A stretch of 64,000 nucleotides of DNA from Microbacterium sp. PM5 (GCF_003293595.1 NZ_CP022162.1:775737-839736); one strand, 5' to 3'; positions 38,983 to 47,964 are shown, counted from the first letter of the stretch. Translations and numbers: made by a program. Notes: generated by a model from the sequence alone, not told the origin.

Positions 38983-39597
38983 ATGGCGACCGGCCGACGT
39001 CCGCCCGCGCGCAACGAGGAACTCCTCGACGCGTCGGTCCGGGCATTCGCGCCGCGCGGCTACTTCGGTACGTCGACCGACGAGGTCGCGAAGGCGATGG
39101 GTGTCTCGCAGCCCTACGTCATCCGCACCTTCGGGTCGAAACGAGAGCTCTTCCTGCGCACGCACGCACACGCCGCGGCGGCCATCCTCGCGGCGTTCCG
39201 ATCCGCATCGCGTGGTCGCGTCGCCGGCGACGGATTCGATGCCGAGCGCGTCGGCGCCGCCTATCGAGATCTCGTGCGCGCCCGTCCTGAAGCCGTCCTG
39301 GTGTGGGCTCACGCCTTCTCTGCGGCGACGGCGGAGCCCGCCATCGGCGAGGAGTCCCGCCGGATGTTCCAGGAGGTCTATCGCGCGCTGCGCGAGCTGG
39401 GTGCCTCCGACATGGAGATGTGGGCGTTCATGGCCCGCGGCATGCTCATCAACACGCTGCTGCTCATGCAGGCCCCCCGTTTCGCCGCCGACTACGACTT
39501 CGCCCCCCTCATCGATCTGGTCTTCAGCTCGGCATCCGCTCCCGTCCCCTCCGATGCCCAGCGCATCCGACACGAACAGGAAACGTCACGTGAGTGA
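38983..39597 (+). CDS. TetR family regulator upstream of zinc-ribbon protein
   Basis: 204 residues, helix-turn-helix at about residues 12-55 (EELLDASVRAFAPRGYFGTSTDEVAKAMGVSQPYVIRTFGSK, by position), C-terminal TetR_C-type domain. ATG 38983 is preceded by GAGAGGA. A longer in-frame reading would cross the tRNA and the operator and is rejected. The zinc-ribbon gene overlaps it by eight bases, so the pair is one operon. Confidence 0.88.
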   Translation: MATGRRPPARNEELLDASVRAFAPRGYFGTSTDEVAKAMGVSQPYVIRTFGSKRELFLRTHAHAAAAILAAFRSASRGRVAGDGFDAERVGAAYRDLVRARPEAVLVWAHAFSAATAEPAIGEESRRMFQEVYRALRELGASDMEMWAFMARGMLINTLLLMQAPRFAADYDFAPLIDLVFSSASAPVPSDAQRIRHEQETSRE

Positions 39598-40231
39598 TCT
39601 CGTCCCCTTCACCGACAACTTCAACGATCTGTCGAACGCCGACGGCTATCAGTTCGAGTTCCGTTGCGAGCGCTGCGGAAACGGCTACCGCTCGGCCTTC
39701 CGTCGCGACCCGCGTGCGGCCGGTCAGAAGCTGGCCCGGGGACTGGGCAACCTCTTCGGCGGATCGCTGTACGAGATCAGCTCCATGGCCGATCGCCTCC
39801 TGGACCGCGGCACGAACTCGCCCGCGAAAGACGAGGCGCTGCGCGCCGCAACGGCAGAGATCGCCCCGAGGTTTCATCAGTGCCGGGCGTGCAGCGACTG
39901 GGTGTGCGGTGACGTGTGCTGGAACGACGCCGTCGGACAGTGTGTACGATGCTCCCCGATCGCGACGGAGGAACTGGCCCAGCTGCAGGCCGAGGCGCGC
40001 CGCCGGCAGATGCAGGAGCGACTCGAGACGGTCGACCTCCTCGGCGGAATGGATCTGAAGACGCAGTCGCAGCCGCGCTGCGCAGCGTGCGGTGCGCAGT
40101 CCCACGGAGGCAAGTTCTGCGGCGAGTGCGGGTCACCGCTCGCCGTCGTCGCGGCGTGCCGCGGCTGCGGTACCGACAACCCCGCCGGTGCCAAGTTCTG
40201 CGCGGAATGCGGCACGTCTCTGGCGGGCTGA
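39590..40231 (+). CDS. Multi-zinc-ribbon protein
   Basis: 213 residues from GTG 39590, overlapping the TetR gene. Eight Cys pairs are visible (CERC, CRAC, CGDVC, CVRC, CAAC, CGEC, CRGC, CAEC), enough for four zinc-binding ribbons. The last two form a duplicated C-terminal CxxC-x13-CxxC double ribbon (GGKFCGECGSPL and GAKFCAECGTSL). A middle helix-rich part (residues 45-95) links the first ribbon to the rest. It might bind nucleic acid or another protein. No characterised family is recognised. Confidence 0.78.
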   Translation: MSDLVPFTDNFNDLSNADGYQFEFRCERCGNGYRSAFRRDPRAAGQKLARGLGNLFGGSLYEISSMADRLLDRGTNSPAKDEALRAATAEIAPRFHQCRACSDWVCGDVCWNDAVGQCVRCSPIATEELAQLQAEARRRQMQERLETVDLLGGMDLKTQSQPRCAACGAQSHGGKFCGECGSPLAVVAACRGCGTDNPAGAKFCAECGTSLAG

Positions 40232-40258
40232 CCCCTCGCGCGCGGCAGGGACGCTCTC

Positions 40259-40264
40259 TATGCT
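40259..40264 (+). promoter_or_regulatory. -10 element of leaderless small gene
   Basis: TATGCT six bases before ATG 40271. Confidence 0.45.
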
Positions 40265-40270
40265 CTGGGC

Positions 40271-40498
40271 ATGACTGAACCCACGCAGAGCCAGCTCGAA
40301 GCCTCCGACAAGGTCGACAAGCGCACGATCGGCGGCGAGATCCGGTACTACCTCAAAGACATCAAGGCGCATTGGCCGGCCGTCGTCGAGCAACACCCGG
40401 ATGCCGCGGGCCACGAGGCCTGGTGGACGGCGGACGGTACGTTCCACGCGACGCACGAGCAGCTGCGCCGCGACGCGATGATCGGCGGGATCGTCTGA
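40271..40498 (+). CDS. Small hypothetical protein
   Basis: 75 residues, soluble, with no membrane segment or Cys. Notable features are a charged N-terminal half, HWPAVVEQHP and EAWWTADGTFHATHEQLRR. The leaderless promoter layout and normal codon use support it as a gene. Function unknown. Confidence 0.65.
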   Translation: MTEPTQSQLEASDKVDKRTIGGEIRYYLKDIKAHWPAVVEQHPDAAGHEAWWTADGTFHATHEQLRRDAMIGGIV

Positions 40499-40527
40499 AT
40501 CGACCTCGTCCCCGCAGCGTGCGCCGA

Positions 40528-40533
40528 TAGGCT
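40528..40533 (+). promoter_or_regulatory. -10 element of leaderless aldo/keto reductase gene
   Basis: TAGGCT six bases before ATG 40540. Confidence 0.5.
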
Positions 40534-40539
40534 CGAGGC

Positions 40540-41553
40540 ATGGCTCCCGCACGCTCCGCCCTCCCACATCGCGCACTCGGCCGCACCGGCCGTGAGGTCT
40601 CGGTGATCGGTGTGGGTACGTGGCAGTTGGGCGCGGACTGGGGGGATGTCTCGGAGGAGGACGCGGCCGCCGTGCTCGCGGCATCCGTCGACGCCGGCGT
40701 CACCCTCTTCGATACCGCTGACGTCTACGGAGACGGCCGTTCAGAGCAGATCATCGGCCGCTTCCTCGCCGCACGGCCCGGGCACGGCGTCGTCGTCGCG
40801 ACGAAGATGGGACGCCGCGACGAGCAGCGTGCCGAGAACTACACGGCGGAGAACTTCAGGACGTGGATCGACCGCTCTCGCCGCAACCTCGGCGTCGACA
40901 CCCTCGACCTCGTTCAGCTGCATTGCCCGCCGACCGCCGTGCTCGAGGACCAGCGCACCTTCGATGCTCTCGACCGCCTCGTCGACGCGGGCGCGATCGC
41001 TGCGTACGGCGCCTCGGTCGAGACGGTCGACCAGGGGCTGTCCGTCCTCCGCCGCCCCGGATTGACGAACGTGCAGATCATCATCAATCCGTTCCGGCTG
41101 AAGCCACTGGATGAGTTCTTGCCCGCCGCGGCCGACGCGGGCGTGGCCGTCTTCGCCCGCGTGCCGCTGGCAAGCGGGCTGCTGTCGGGCCGCTACACAA
41201 CTGCCACGACCTTCTCCGCCGCCGATCACCGTACGTACAATCGCGAGGGTCAGGCGTTCGATCGGGGAGAGACGTTCTCGGGCGTCGACTTCGAGACCGG
41301 GGTGGCAGCAGCAGCGGAGCTCGCGGGCGCGCTGCCCGAGGGCGTGAGTCTGCCCGCTGCCTCGCTCGCGTGGACCGTGGCGCAGCCCGGCGTCACGGCC
41401 GTGATCCCCGGCGCGCGGGCGCCGGCGCAGGCCGCAGCGAACGCCGCCGCAGCCTCGTCTTTGGACGCACCCGAGGCGTACGCCGCGTTCGACGCGGCGG
41501 TGCACGATGTCTACGACCGTCGTCTGCGCCACGCCATCCACGCCCAGTGGTGA
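40540..41553 (+). CDS. Aldo/keto reductase
   Basis: 337-residue (alpha/beta)8 NADPH-dependent reductase. The catalytic Asp/Tyr pair is in FDTADVYGDGRSE (residues about 57-69), the Lys in VVATKMG, and the His in LVQLHCPP, so the tetrad is complete. The C-terminal cofactor loop VIPGARAPAQAAAN is present. It belongs to the YajO/Tas-like group acting on aldehydes or sugar-type carbonyls; the physiological substrate is unknown. Confidence 0.9.
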   Translation: MAPARSALPHRALGRTGREVSVIGVGTWQLGADWGDVSEEDAAAVLAASVDAGVTLFDTADVYGDGRSEQIIGRFLAARPGHGVVVATKMGRRDEQRAENYTAENFRTWIDRSRRNLGVDTLDLVQLHCPPTAVLEDQRTFDALDRLVDAGAIAAYGASVETVDQGLSVLRRPGLTNVQIIINPFRLKPLDEFLPAAADAGVAVFARVPLASGLLSGRYTTATTFSAADHRTYNREGQAFDRGETFSGVDFETGVAAAAELAGALPEGVSLPAASLAWTVAQPGVTAVIPGARAPAQAAANAAAASSLDAPEAYAAFDAAVHDVYDRRLRHAIHAQW

Positions 41554-41609
41554 AATCCGCTCATAGGCTTCGCTCAGCCGTCGCCGAGCCGATGCCGAAG
41601 CTCCGCGCC

Positions 41610-41615
41610 TAGCGT
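41610..41615 (+). promoter_or_regulatory. -10 element of GT39-like gene
   Basis: TAGCGT six bases before GTG 41622, favouring GTG over the ATG two codons later. Confidence 0.5.
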
Positions 41616-41621
41616 CGGCCC

Positions 41622-43565
41622 GTGCCGATGACACCCGCCCTCTCGCGGTGGTGGCGAGAGCCCTGGTGGGCGCGCGTCACGCTTGCCGCGATTCTCTTGG
41701 CTTTCGCCGTGCTCACGACATGGAACCTGGCGCGCGGGGGTGACTTCTCGTTCTACGAGGCGTCGGCGCGGTCGATGTCGCAGTCGTGGCAGGCGCTGCT
41801 GTTCGGCGCGTTCGATCCGGCTGCCACCGTCACTCTCGACAAGCTGAGCGGTTTCGCCGTGCCGCAGGCGCTGAGCGTGCGACTGTTCGGGATGTCGACG
41901 TCGGCGCTGGCGCTTCCGCAAGTGATCGAGGGGCTCGTCACGATCTTCGTCTGCGCGGTGATCGGTCTGCGCTGGCGCGGTCGCGTCGTCGGGTTGATCG
42001 CTGCGGGAGCCGCGGCATCCACGCCGATCTTCGTGTCGATGTTCGGCCATCCCATGGAAGACGGCCTGCTGACGATGTCGCTGGCCGTTGCGCTGCTCTG
42101 GTGGCAGCGTGCGGCGCTGACGAGCCGCCTCTGGCCGCTGGTGTGGGCCGGCGTGTTCATCGGCATCGGCTTCCAGGCCAAGATGATGCAGGCATGGTTC
42201 ATCGTGCCCGCGTTGGTGATCGGTACGGCCATCGTCGGCGAGGGCCGATGGCTCCGCTGTCTCGCCCGCGTCGGCGTGCTTCTCGCGAGCACGGTGGTGA
42301 CGTCGCTGTCGTGGATGATCGCCATGGAAGTGGTTCCGGCGGGGTCGCGACCCTTCGTGGACGGCTCCACCGACGACGACGTCTTCGCCATGGTGTTCGG
42401 ATACAACGGCATCGATCGGCTGTTTCCCAACGCCATCGCCGGCGCTGTGCGGAGCGGATCGGGTACCGGCGCTGCCGGCGCTGCAGCGTCGGCGACGAAG
42501 CTCATCGATCCCGCGTATGTCGGTGAGATTGGCTGGCTCTACCCTGCGGCGATGTTCGGCATCGTTCTGGGTGTCGCTGTCGCGGTACGCGCCTGGCGGC
42601 GACGGGGGGCCACCGCTCCTCCCTCCGTCAGATGGGGCGCGGGGCCGGCGACATTCGTGGTGCTCGTCGTGTGGCTCGCGACCGGCGCCGCGATCCTCTC
42701 CGCGGCGCGCATGCCTCACACGGCATATCTGTCGGCGATCGGCATCCAGCTCGCCCTCCTGGCCGCGCTCGGAATCAGCGAGGCGGTTCGGCTCCGCGCC
42801 GACGCCAGAGGGTGGGCGCGCGCAGCGCTGCCCGTTCTGGTCACGCTGCAACTTGCGTGGTTCATCGCGCTGTCCGCGCTGTCACGGATGCCGCGATCTC
42901 TGACGCTCGCCATGCTGATCGTGGCTGGCGTGACGTGCGCACTGGTGGTCGCCGCGGCGCTGTCGCCGAGCGTGCGCCGACGTCTCGGTCGCGGCATCGT
43001 GGTGGCCTCGGCGGTCGCCGTTCTGGCGGGACCCGCGATCTTTTCTGCGCAGGTCGTCGATGCCTCACGCGACGGGAGCGGGGGAGACGCCTACGTGGGG
43101 GTGAAGCCGTCGGCCACGACGGGGTCGGCGTCTCAGGCGTTCGTGCCGTCACCGCCGCAGCTCTGGGGAGGCTCCCCGGGAATCACGCCCCCGTTGGTCG
43201 AACTGGTCACGGCGGCGCGGGCTGCCGGCGGCGGTGTGGACGGCGCCCCGCTGTTCCTGACGGACTCTTGGAGCATCGCCGCTCCCGTCATCGACGCGAC
43301 CGGGACCGAAGTACTCACCGACGGTGGATACTCCGGTCAAGCCGTGGTGTTCACGGCGGCAGAGGTCCGCGCGCGTATCGCGTCCGGCGTGCACCTGATC
43401 GTCGTGAAGGATCACGCGCCGAAGACCGATCCGGTGGCGGTCGCCGTGCGCGCGGCGTCGTGTCACGCGCTGCGCTCCTGGCCGTCGACGGCGGGCGGCG
43501 GGCAGGGGAAGACCTCGATGTCGAAGGAGAGCGCGCTCGGATTCACCCTCTACGCGTGCTCGTGA
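41622..43565 (+). CDS. GT39-like membrane glycosyltransferase (paralogue)
   Basis: 647 residues, about 12 membrane helices. The first loop SWQALLFGAFDPAATVTLDK matches the same segment of the 35982-38090 protein, including the probable catalytic Asp, and both then continue with a helix-rich core and a C-terminal extracytoplasmic domain. Here the linker is shorter and less Gly-rich. A CSCHALRSW-like Cys pair sits near the C-terminus. Probable role: adding a lipid-linked sugar to an envelope acceptor. Its end overlaps the convergent HEAT-like gene by 16 bp. Confidence 0.87.
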   Translation: MPMTPALSRWWREPWWARVTLAAILLAFAVLTTWNLARGGDFSFYEASARSMSQSWQALLFGAFDPAATVTLDKLSGFAVPQALSVRLFGMSTSALALPQVIEGLVTIFVCAVIGLRWRGRVVGLIAAGAAASTPIFVSMFGHPMEDGLLTMSLAVALLWWQRAALTSRLWPLVWAGVFIGIGFQAKMMQAWFIVPALVIGTAIVGEGRWLRCLARVGVLLASTVVTSLSWMIAMEVVPAGSRPFVDGSTDDDVFAMVFGYNGIDRLFPNAIAGAVRSGSGTGAAGAAASATKLIDPAYVGEIGWLYPAAMFGIVLGVAVAVRAWRRRGATAPPSVRWGAGPATFVVLVVWLATGAAILSAARMPHTAYLSAIGIQLALLAALGISEAVRLRADARGWARAALPVLVTLQLAWFIALSALSRMPRSLTLAMLIVAGVTCALVVAAALSPSVRRRLGRGIVVASAVAVLAGPAIFSAQVVDASRDGSGGDAYVGVKPSATTGSASQAFVPSPPQLWGGSPGITPPLVELVTAARAAGGGVDGAPLFLTDSWSIAAPVIDATGTEVLTDGGYSGQAVVFTAAEVRARIASGVHLIVVKDHAPKTDPVAVAVRAASCHALRSWPSTAGGGQGKTSMSKESALGFTLYACS

Positions 43566-44263
43566 GGCGGCGACGGGGTCAGCAGAACGGCGAGGCGCTT
43601 CTTGGCGCGGTTCTCCCGCACGATCCATGCGACGTCGGGATCGTCGAGCGCGAGGGCGTGGAACGCGGCCAACCCCGGGGCGGGGTCGGAGGCGACCGCG
43701 ACACTCCAGCCGTACCCGAGCGTCTGGCGCAGGGTACGAACGTCCGGATCACGTCGCCTGTCGGCGGACAGCGAGCGGAGGCTCTCGGTGGCTGTCGCGC
43801 AGACGGCGACGGCCCGAGCGGCCTCGCGCGGCGACGTCAACAGCCGTGGCTCGCAGATCGCCGCGACGGCGGCGCGCTGAACGAGCGGATGGGCATCGCG
43901 CGCCCACATCGTGGCCACCTCGGCCATCGCGTTCGGCTCCACATCGCCCCACAGCTGAAGTCCGATGGCGACGGCTTCACGAACACGCCACCGTCCGTCG
44001 CACGCCAGGTCGCGTGCACGTGCCTGCTCCTGGGGATCCGCGGCGCGGCGAGCGATTGCCGCGGCGGCGCACATCGTTGCGAACTCGCTTCCGGATCGCA
44101 GCAGGGCATCGATCTCCCGAGCCCCCGCGATCGCGGCCGCAGCCGCGACGAGGCGGAGGTTGGCGCGGTGACCGGGGAGCCCGGATGCCGCCTCGACCAC
44201 CGGCGCCCACTCCTCGGCATCGAGCTTCCGCAGTCGTGCCGACCAGTCGACAGGCGCTTCCAT
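43550..44263 (-). CDS. HEAT-repeat-like protein
   Basis: 237 residues, nearly all alpha-helical, Ala-rich, with repeated units of about 35 residues such as RRLAxxAAxxxxGAREI, ARDLACDGRWRVREAVAIGLQLW and MWARDAHPLVQRAAVAAIC, which resemble HEAT or DNA-alkylation-repair-type helical repeats. ATG 44263 has TACGCT six bases upstream (leaderless). The C-terminal 16 bp overlap the convergent glycosyltransferase gene. The function is unknown; a scaffold or nucleic-acid-binding role is possible. Confidence 0.72.
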   Translation of the reverse strand: MEAPVDWSARLRKLDAEEWAPVVEAASGLPGHRANLRLVAAAAAIAGAREIDALLRSGSEFATMCAAAAIARRAADPQEQARARDLACDGRWRVREAVAIGLQLWGDVEPNAMAEVATMWARDAHPLVQRAAVAAICEPRLLTSPREAARAVAVCATATESLRSLSADRRRDPDVRTLRQTLGYGWSVAVASDPAPGLAAFHALALDDPDVAWIVRENRAKKRLAVLLTPSPPHEHA

Positions 44264-44269
44264 GACGCG

Positions 44270-44275
44270 AGCGTA
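44270..44275 (-). promoter_or_regulatory. -10 element of leaderless HEAT-like gene
   Basis: TACGCT on the minus strand, six bases before ATG 44263. Confidence 0.5.
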
Positions 44276-44333
44276 GCGCCGCGCCGACGGCTGAGAGCCC
44301 CCGTGAGCCGTGTCAATGGTGACGATCGCGCCG

Positions 44334-45869
44334 TCAGCGGGCGGAGGCTGCCGGAGCGATCACGGTGAGGGCGCGGGGGAGCACACGAGCACGGAGGCGA
44401 TCGACCTCTTCGCCGAGCTCGCCGTCGCGGGCGATGCGATACGGGCCCCCTAGCAGCTCGAGGTCGAACTCGGCATCCGAGAACTCCTGGTAGCGACGGT
44501 TTCGGGAGATCCGTCCGGTGAACAGATCGACGAAGATCCGCGCGCGGGAGCCCAGACGCGAGACGCCGAGCACCCGCAGATCCAGTCGCGCATCGTCGAG
44601 CGTCGCCCGGTGCACCGGAGCGAACCCCCGCGGCTCGTACCTTCCGTTGCCCAGGAAGAGAAGACTGAAGCGGGCGTCGACCGTTTCACCGTCGAGGTCG
44701 CGTACCCGGACCCGGACGGCCCGAGCGGCCCCCAGTGTCGTGACGGCGGCGACGACCGCGGCCAGCGGCTTGCCGATGCGGTGTTCGTAGCGTTCCCGGA
44801 TCGTCACGAAATCGGTGTACGCGCCGACGCTGGCCGTGTTCACGAAGATCTTGCCGTTGACCTCCCCGAGGTCGACTTTCGCGACCGTGCCCGCCCGGAT
44901 CGCCGCGATCGCCGTCGACAGCGGATACATGCCGAGGTCTTTGGCGAAGTGATTGAACGTGCCTGCCGGCAGTACGGCGAGCGGGATGCCGCGTTCGCGG
45001 GCGGCCTCCGCGGCTTGTTGCACCGTGCCGTCCCCGCCGGCGACGGCGAGAACCTCGCAGTCGGCTGCCGTCGCGCGGATGACCTCTGCATAGTCGTCGC
45101 CGGCGCCGAGCTCGACGACCCGCAGGCGGGGGAGGGCGCGGCGCACGGCGGGAAGGATGCGCCCCGCACGCCCGGAACCCGAGCGCGGGTTGATCACCAG
45201 CGCGATCCCGGCACCGTCCGGGCGCGGAGTGCCGGCGTGCACAGCGAGCGCGTCCTGGAGGGGGTTGACGCGCTCGACCGGCACGGCGCGAGTGGTCAGC
45301 CAGGCGATCGCCTCGCCGAGGGCGAAGCCTGCCGCCACATCCGACGGGTAGTGAGCTCCGGTGGCGACACGGGAAAACCCGACCAGCCCGGCGAGGGCAC
45401 GCAAGGGAACGGTCAACGCGGGCATCTCGGCAGATGCGGCCGCGGCGAAGGCCATGGCGCTGGCCGAGTGACCGCTGGGAAACGAGGTGGAGTCGGGAAT
45501 ACGCCGTGCCAGCCGCCTCGTCGGCACCTGCGTGATGGACGGTCGAGGGCGGCGGTGCAGGCGCTTGGAGACCTGGTTCGCGAGAAGACTCGTCACCCCG
45601 ATGGCCGCCAGTCCCCGCGCCGCGGCGCGCCGGCCGCGCCCACGAGCGAGGAGAGTGAGCAGACCTGCGACGGCCATCCACAGCACGGAGCGGTCGGCGG
45701 CACGTGTGAGCGCCGGCATCGTCGTGTCCAGGAGCGGGCTGCGCGTGCGCGCCACCGCCGCGAAGGTCGCGACGTCGAGGGCGTCGACCTGTCGCCGGAC
45801 GTCGCGCCAGCGGCGTGCCGTGCCCCGCGCAGTGCGGGAGCGGCGAGGCGTCGTCGATCGGCGAGGCAT
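44334..45869 (-). CDS. PAP2 phosphatase-diacylglycerol kinase fusion
   Basis: 511 residues joining two lipid enzymes. The N-terminal half (residues about 60-215) is a membrane PAP2 phosphatase: KRLHRRPRPS, PSGHSASAMAF and SRVATGAHYPSDV are the three phosphatase motifs. The C-terminal half (about 230-500) is a soluble lipid kinase: VINPRSGSGRAGR, AGGDGTVQQAAE and PAGTFNHFAKDLG are the kinase catalytic motifs. Such fusions are known in actinobacteria. It could dephosphorylate and rephosphorylate a lipid such as undecaprenol or diacylglycerol. The ATG lies 11 bp after the nuclease gene, with GGAG six bases before the ATG. Confidence 0.9.
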   Translation of the reverse strand: MPRRSTTPRRSRTARGTARRWRDVRRQVDALDVATFAAVARTRSPLLDTTMPALTRAADRSVLWMAVAGLLTLLARGRGRRAAARGLAAIGVTSLLANQVSKRLHRRPRPSITQVPTRRLARRIPDSTSFPSGHSASAMAFAAAASAEMPALTVPLRALAGLVGFSRVATGAHYPSDVAAGFALGEAIAWLTTRAVPVERVNPLQDALAVHAGTPRPDGAGIALVINPRSGSGRAGRILPAVRRALPRLRVVELGAGDDYAEVIRATAADCEVLAVAGGDGTVQQAAEAARERGIPLAVLPAGTFNHFAKDLGMYPLSTAIAAIRAGTVAKVDLGEVNGKIFVNTASVGAYTDFVTIRERYEHRIGKPLAAVVAAVTTLGAARAVRVRVRDLDGETVDARFSLLFLGNGRYEPRGFAPVHRATLDDARLDLRVLGVSRLGSRARIFVDLFTGRISRNRRYQEFSDAEFDLELLGGPYRIARDGELGEEVDRLRARVLPRALTVIAPAASAR

Positions 45870-45880
45870 GAGGGCTCCGA

Positions 45881-47920
45881 TCACTTCATCGCATTGCCGA
45901 TGTAGGAGTACTTGACGAACACCTCCGAGGCCCATCCGGCCTCGTCGAGCACGCCCTGCACCGCGGTGAGCATGTACTTCGAGTCCCACCCCATGTAGAG
46001 GTAGCGACCCTCGCCCAGCTCGTCCCACTGGCCGTTCCACGCCATTGCCGGATAGACGGGACCGCCCCGTCGCGCGCTGAAATCGATGACGCTCTGGCGC
46101 GAGTCGGCCCACAGCCGTTTGAAGATGCGGTTGAAGAGGTAGCGGATGTCCGGCACCTCCCAGTGCTCGCCGCGGAACTCGACGTAGTCGAACTCGCGTT
46201 GCCATCCCCGCGGCCAACCGCGCCGCTTCACGGCGTCGAGGATGGGCGTGAGATTGTCGTCGTCGATGCTGACGACGGCGGGGCGGCGCCATACCTGCAG
46301 GAACAGTTCGGTCAACGCCTGCGTGCGGGCGGCGATGGCAGCCGTGCTCCACGAGCCGGTCTCGGCGATCGCCCGGGTGATGTCGACGGCGCTCTCGTCG
46401 TACACCGCGCGTTTCTGCGGGAACGAGGCGTCGAACGCCCGCTCGAAGAGCGAATCCTCCAGCAGTGTGAGGTTGCCGAGCGTGGGCGCCAGCGCACGGA
46501 AGCTGTTCTGCTCGTCGTCGGAGAGGTCGGCCCAGCGGCGGATGCCGTCGGGCGTCCAGTCGTCGGAGGGTGCGGCAGGGGCGATGTGCTCCAGGCCGAT
46601 GCCGGGAACGTCGATGTCGCCCGCCAGTCGCTTCAGCACATAGGCGGGGTACGGCAGCTCCGTGTACTTCAGGCCCACCCGGGTGCGTTCGTCCGACGGC
46701 GTGATGCGGGCGATCGCGTGCACCAGGGCGTCGCGGGACAGCGTGGCGGCCCGACACAGGCGCGCGACCAGGCGGTCGGTGGTCACACCGACGACGGTGC
46801 GACGGAGCAGAAGCGACTGCACGTGCTCCAGCGAGACGAGCAGGTCGGCGGCGCTGAGGTCTCCCTCGCCGTGCTCGTGGAGCAGACGCAGCGCCAGGGG
46901 GTACATCCCGCGGCCGAAGGTGTTGAGGTAGGTCAGTTGGCGTGCGATGACGGGATCGTCGGCCCGGGACGGGTCGAGGAGGATCCGGTAGATGCCCGCA
47001 TACCGGCGCCACTGTCCGGCGCGCTCCCGCAGCGTCGCGAGGTCCAAGCGGGGGAACTGGGCACGGAACGTGTCGTAGACGCCCCGCTCGCCGGCGACGG
47101 TGACCTCGCGCCCGGTGAGCATGACCAGGTAGTGGCGCCAGAAATCGCCGATCTGCTCGCCGGTGTCGTGCTCGATCGGCATCCAGTACTCGTCTTCGAT
47201 CTCACCTTGCTCGGCGTGCGAGAGCCCCATCAGGACGTAGTTGTGGATGAGTTCGTGATCGCGCAGCGGCTCGCCGGTCGAGTTGAGACTCTCGAAGGTC
47301 TGCTGGGCGTTCGCGTCGGCGCCCAGCGTGATCGAGACGTGCTCGAGGCGCTGCAGACCGCGCCAGATGTCAGCAGCCTCGTCGGGTCGGATCTGGCTGC
47401 GGAAGAACGCGTAGTTGTCGTCGAACCGGGACTCGCGCATCTGCTCACCCGCCTCTCGGCGACCGAGCACGACGCTCTCGAAGACATCGGCCCACGCCCG
47501 GTGCGGACGCAGCTTGGTGCGGGTCGGGTCCTCGCTGCGCACGAGGACGCGCTCGAGCTCGGCGGCGAGGTCGGGGTCGTCGTCTCGCAGCGTGTGATGC
47601 AGGGCGGCCACGAGGAGCATCAGAGTGGTGATGCGCTGCTGTCCGTCGATGAGCACCAGATGCGCGTCGTCGTCAGAGGTGCTCGACGCCGTGGACAGGA
47701 TCGAACCGATGAAGTGCGTCTGTCCGGCGCCGGCATCCGCAACGGCGCGCACGTCCGCCAGCAGCTGCTCGCACCCGCCGATATCCCATCGATACTGGCG
47801 TTGGTAGACCGGGACCACGATGGTCGTCTCGGATGCCGAGAGCCAGCCGATCGTCGAAACAGCGGTGGCCGAGACGTGTGTCGCTGCGACCGAGGAGGCG
47901 AGATGCGTAGGGCTGTTCAT
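45881..47920 (-). CDS. DUF262/DUF1524 nuclease, GmrSD-like, with extra C-terminal domain
   Basis: 679 residues. The DUF262 domain (about 30-230) has PVYQRQYRW (37-45), IDGQQRITT (91-99) and TFESLNSTGEPL (208-219), the conserved ParB-like nucleotide-binding set of GmrS. A helical middle leads to DUF1524, an HNH-type nuclease, with His445 (EHIAP) and Asn483 (GNLTLL) kept; the second Asn usual after GNL is not obvious, so activity is uncertain. Residues 560-679 are rich in Trp and Tyr and match nothing I know. One-gene DUF262-DUF1524 proteins such as GmrSD and BrxU cut modified phage DNA. ATG 47920; the PAP2-kinase gene follows 11 bp later. Confidence 0.85.
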   Translation of the reverse strand: MNSPTHLASSVAATHVSATAVSTIGWLSASETTIVVPVYQRQYRWDIGGCEQLLADVRAVADAGAGQTHFIGSILSTASSTSDDDAHLVLIDGQQRITTLMLLVAALHHTLRDDDPDLAAELERVLVRSEDPTRTKLRPHRAWADVFESVVLGRREAGEQMRESRFDDNYAFFRSQIRPDEAADIWRGLQRLEHVSITLGADANAQQTFESLNSTGEPLRDHELIHNYVLMGLSHAEQGEIEDEYWMPIEHDTGEQIGDFWRHYLVMLTGREVTVAGERGVYDTFRAQFPRLDLATLRERAGQWRRYAGIYRILLDPSRADDPVIARQLTYLNTFGRGMYPLALRLLHEHGEGDLSAADLLVSLEHVQSLLLRRTVVGVTTDRLVARLCRAATLSRDALVHAIARITPSDERTRVGLKYTELPYPAYVLKRLAGDIDVPGIGLEHIAPAAPSDDWTPDGIRRWADLSDDEQNSFRALAPTLGNLTLLEDSLFERAFDASFPQKRAVYDESAVDITRAIAETGSWSTAAIAARTQALTELFLQVWRRPAVVSIDDDNLTPILDAVKRRGWPRGWQREFDYVEFRGEHWEVPDIRYLFNRIFKRLWADSRQSVIDFSARRGGPVYPAMAWNGQWDELGEGRYLYMGWDSKYMLTAVQGVLDEAGWASEVFVKYSYIGNAMK

Positions 47921-47964
47921 GCTGTTCGTGTCGCCTCCGCGCTCGCTCTCGATGACCGCCGTCG

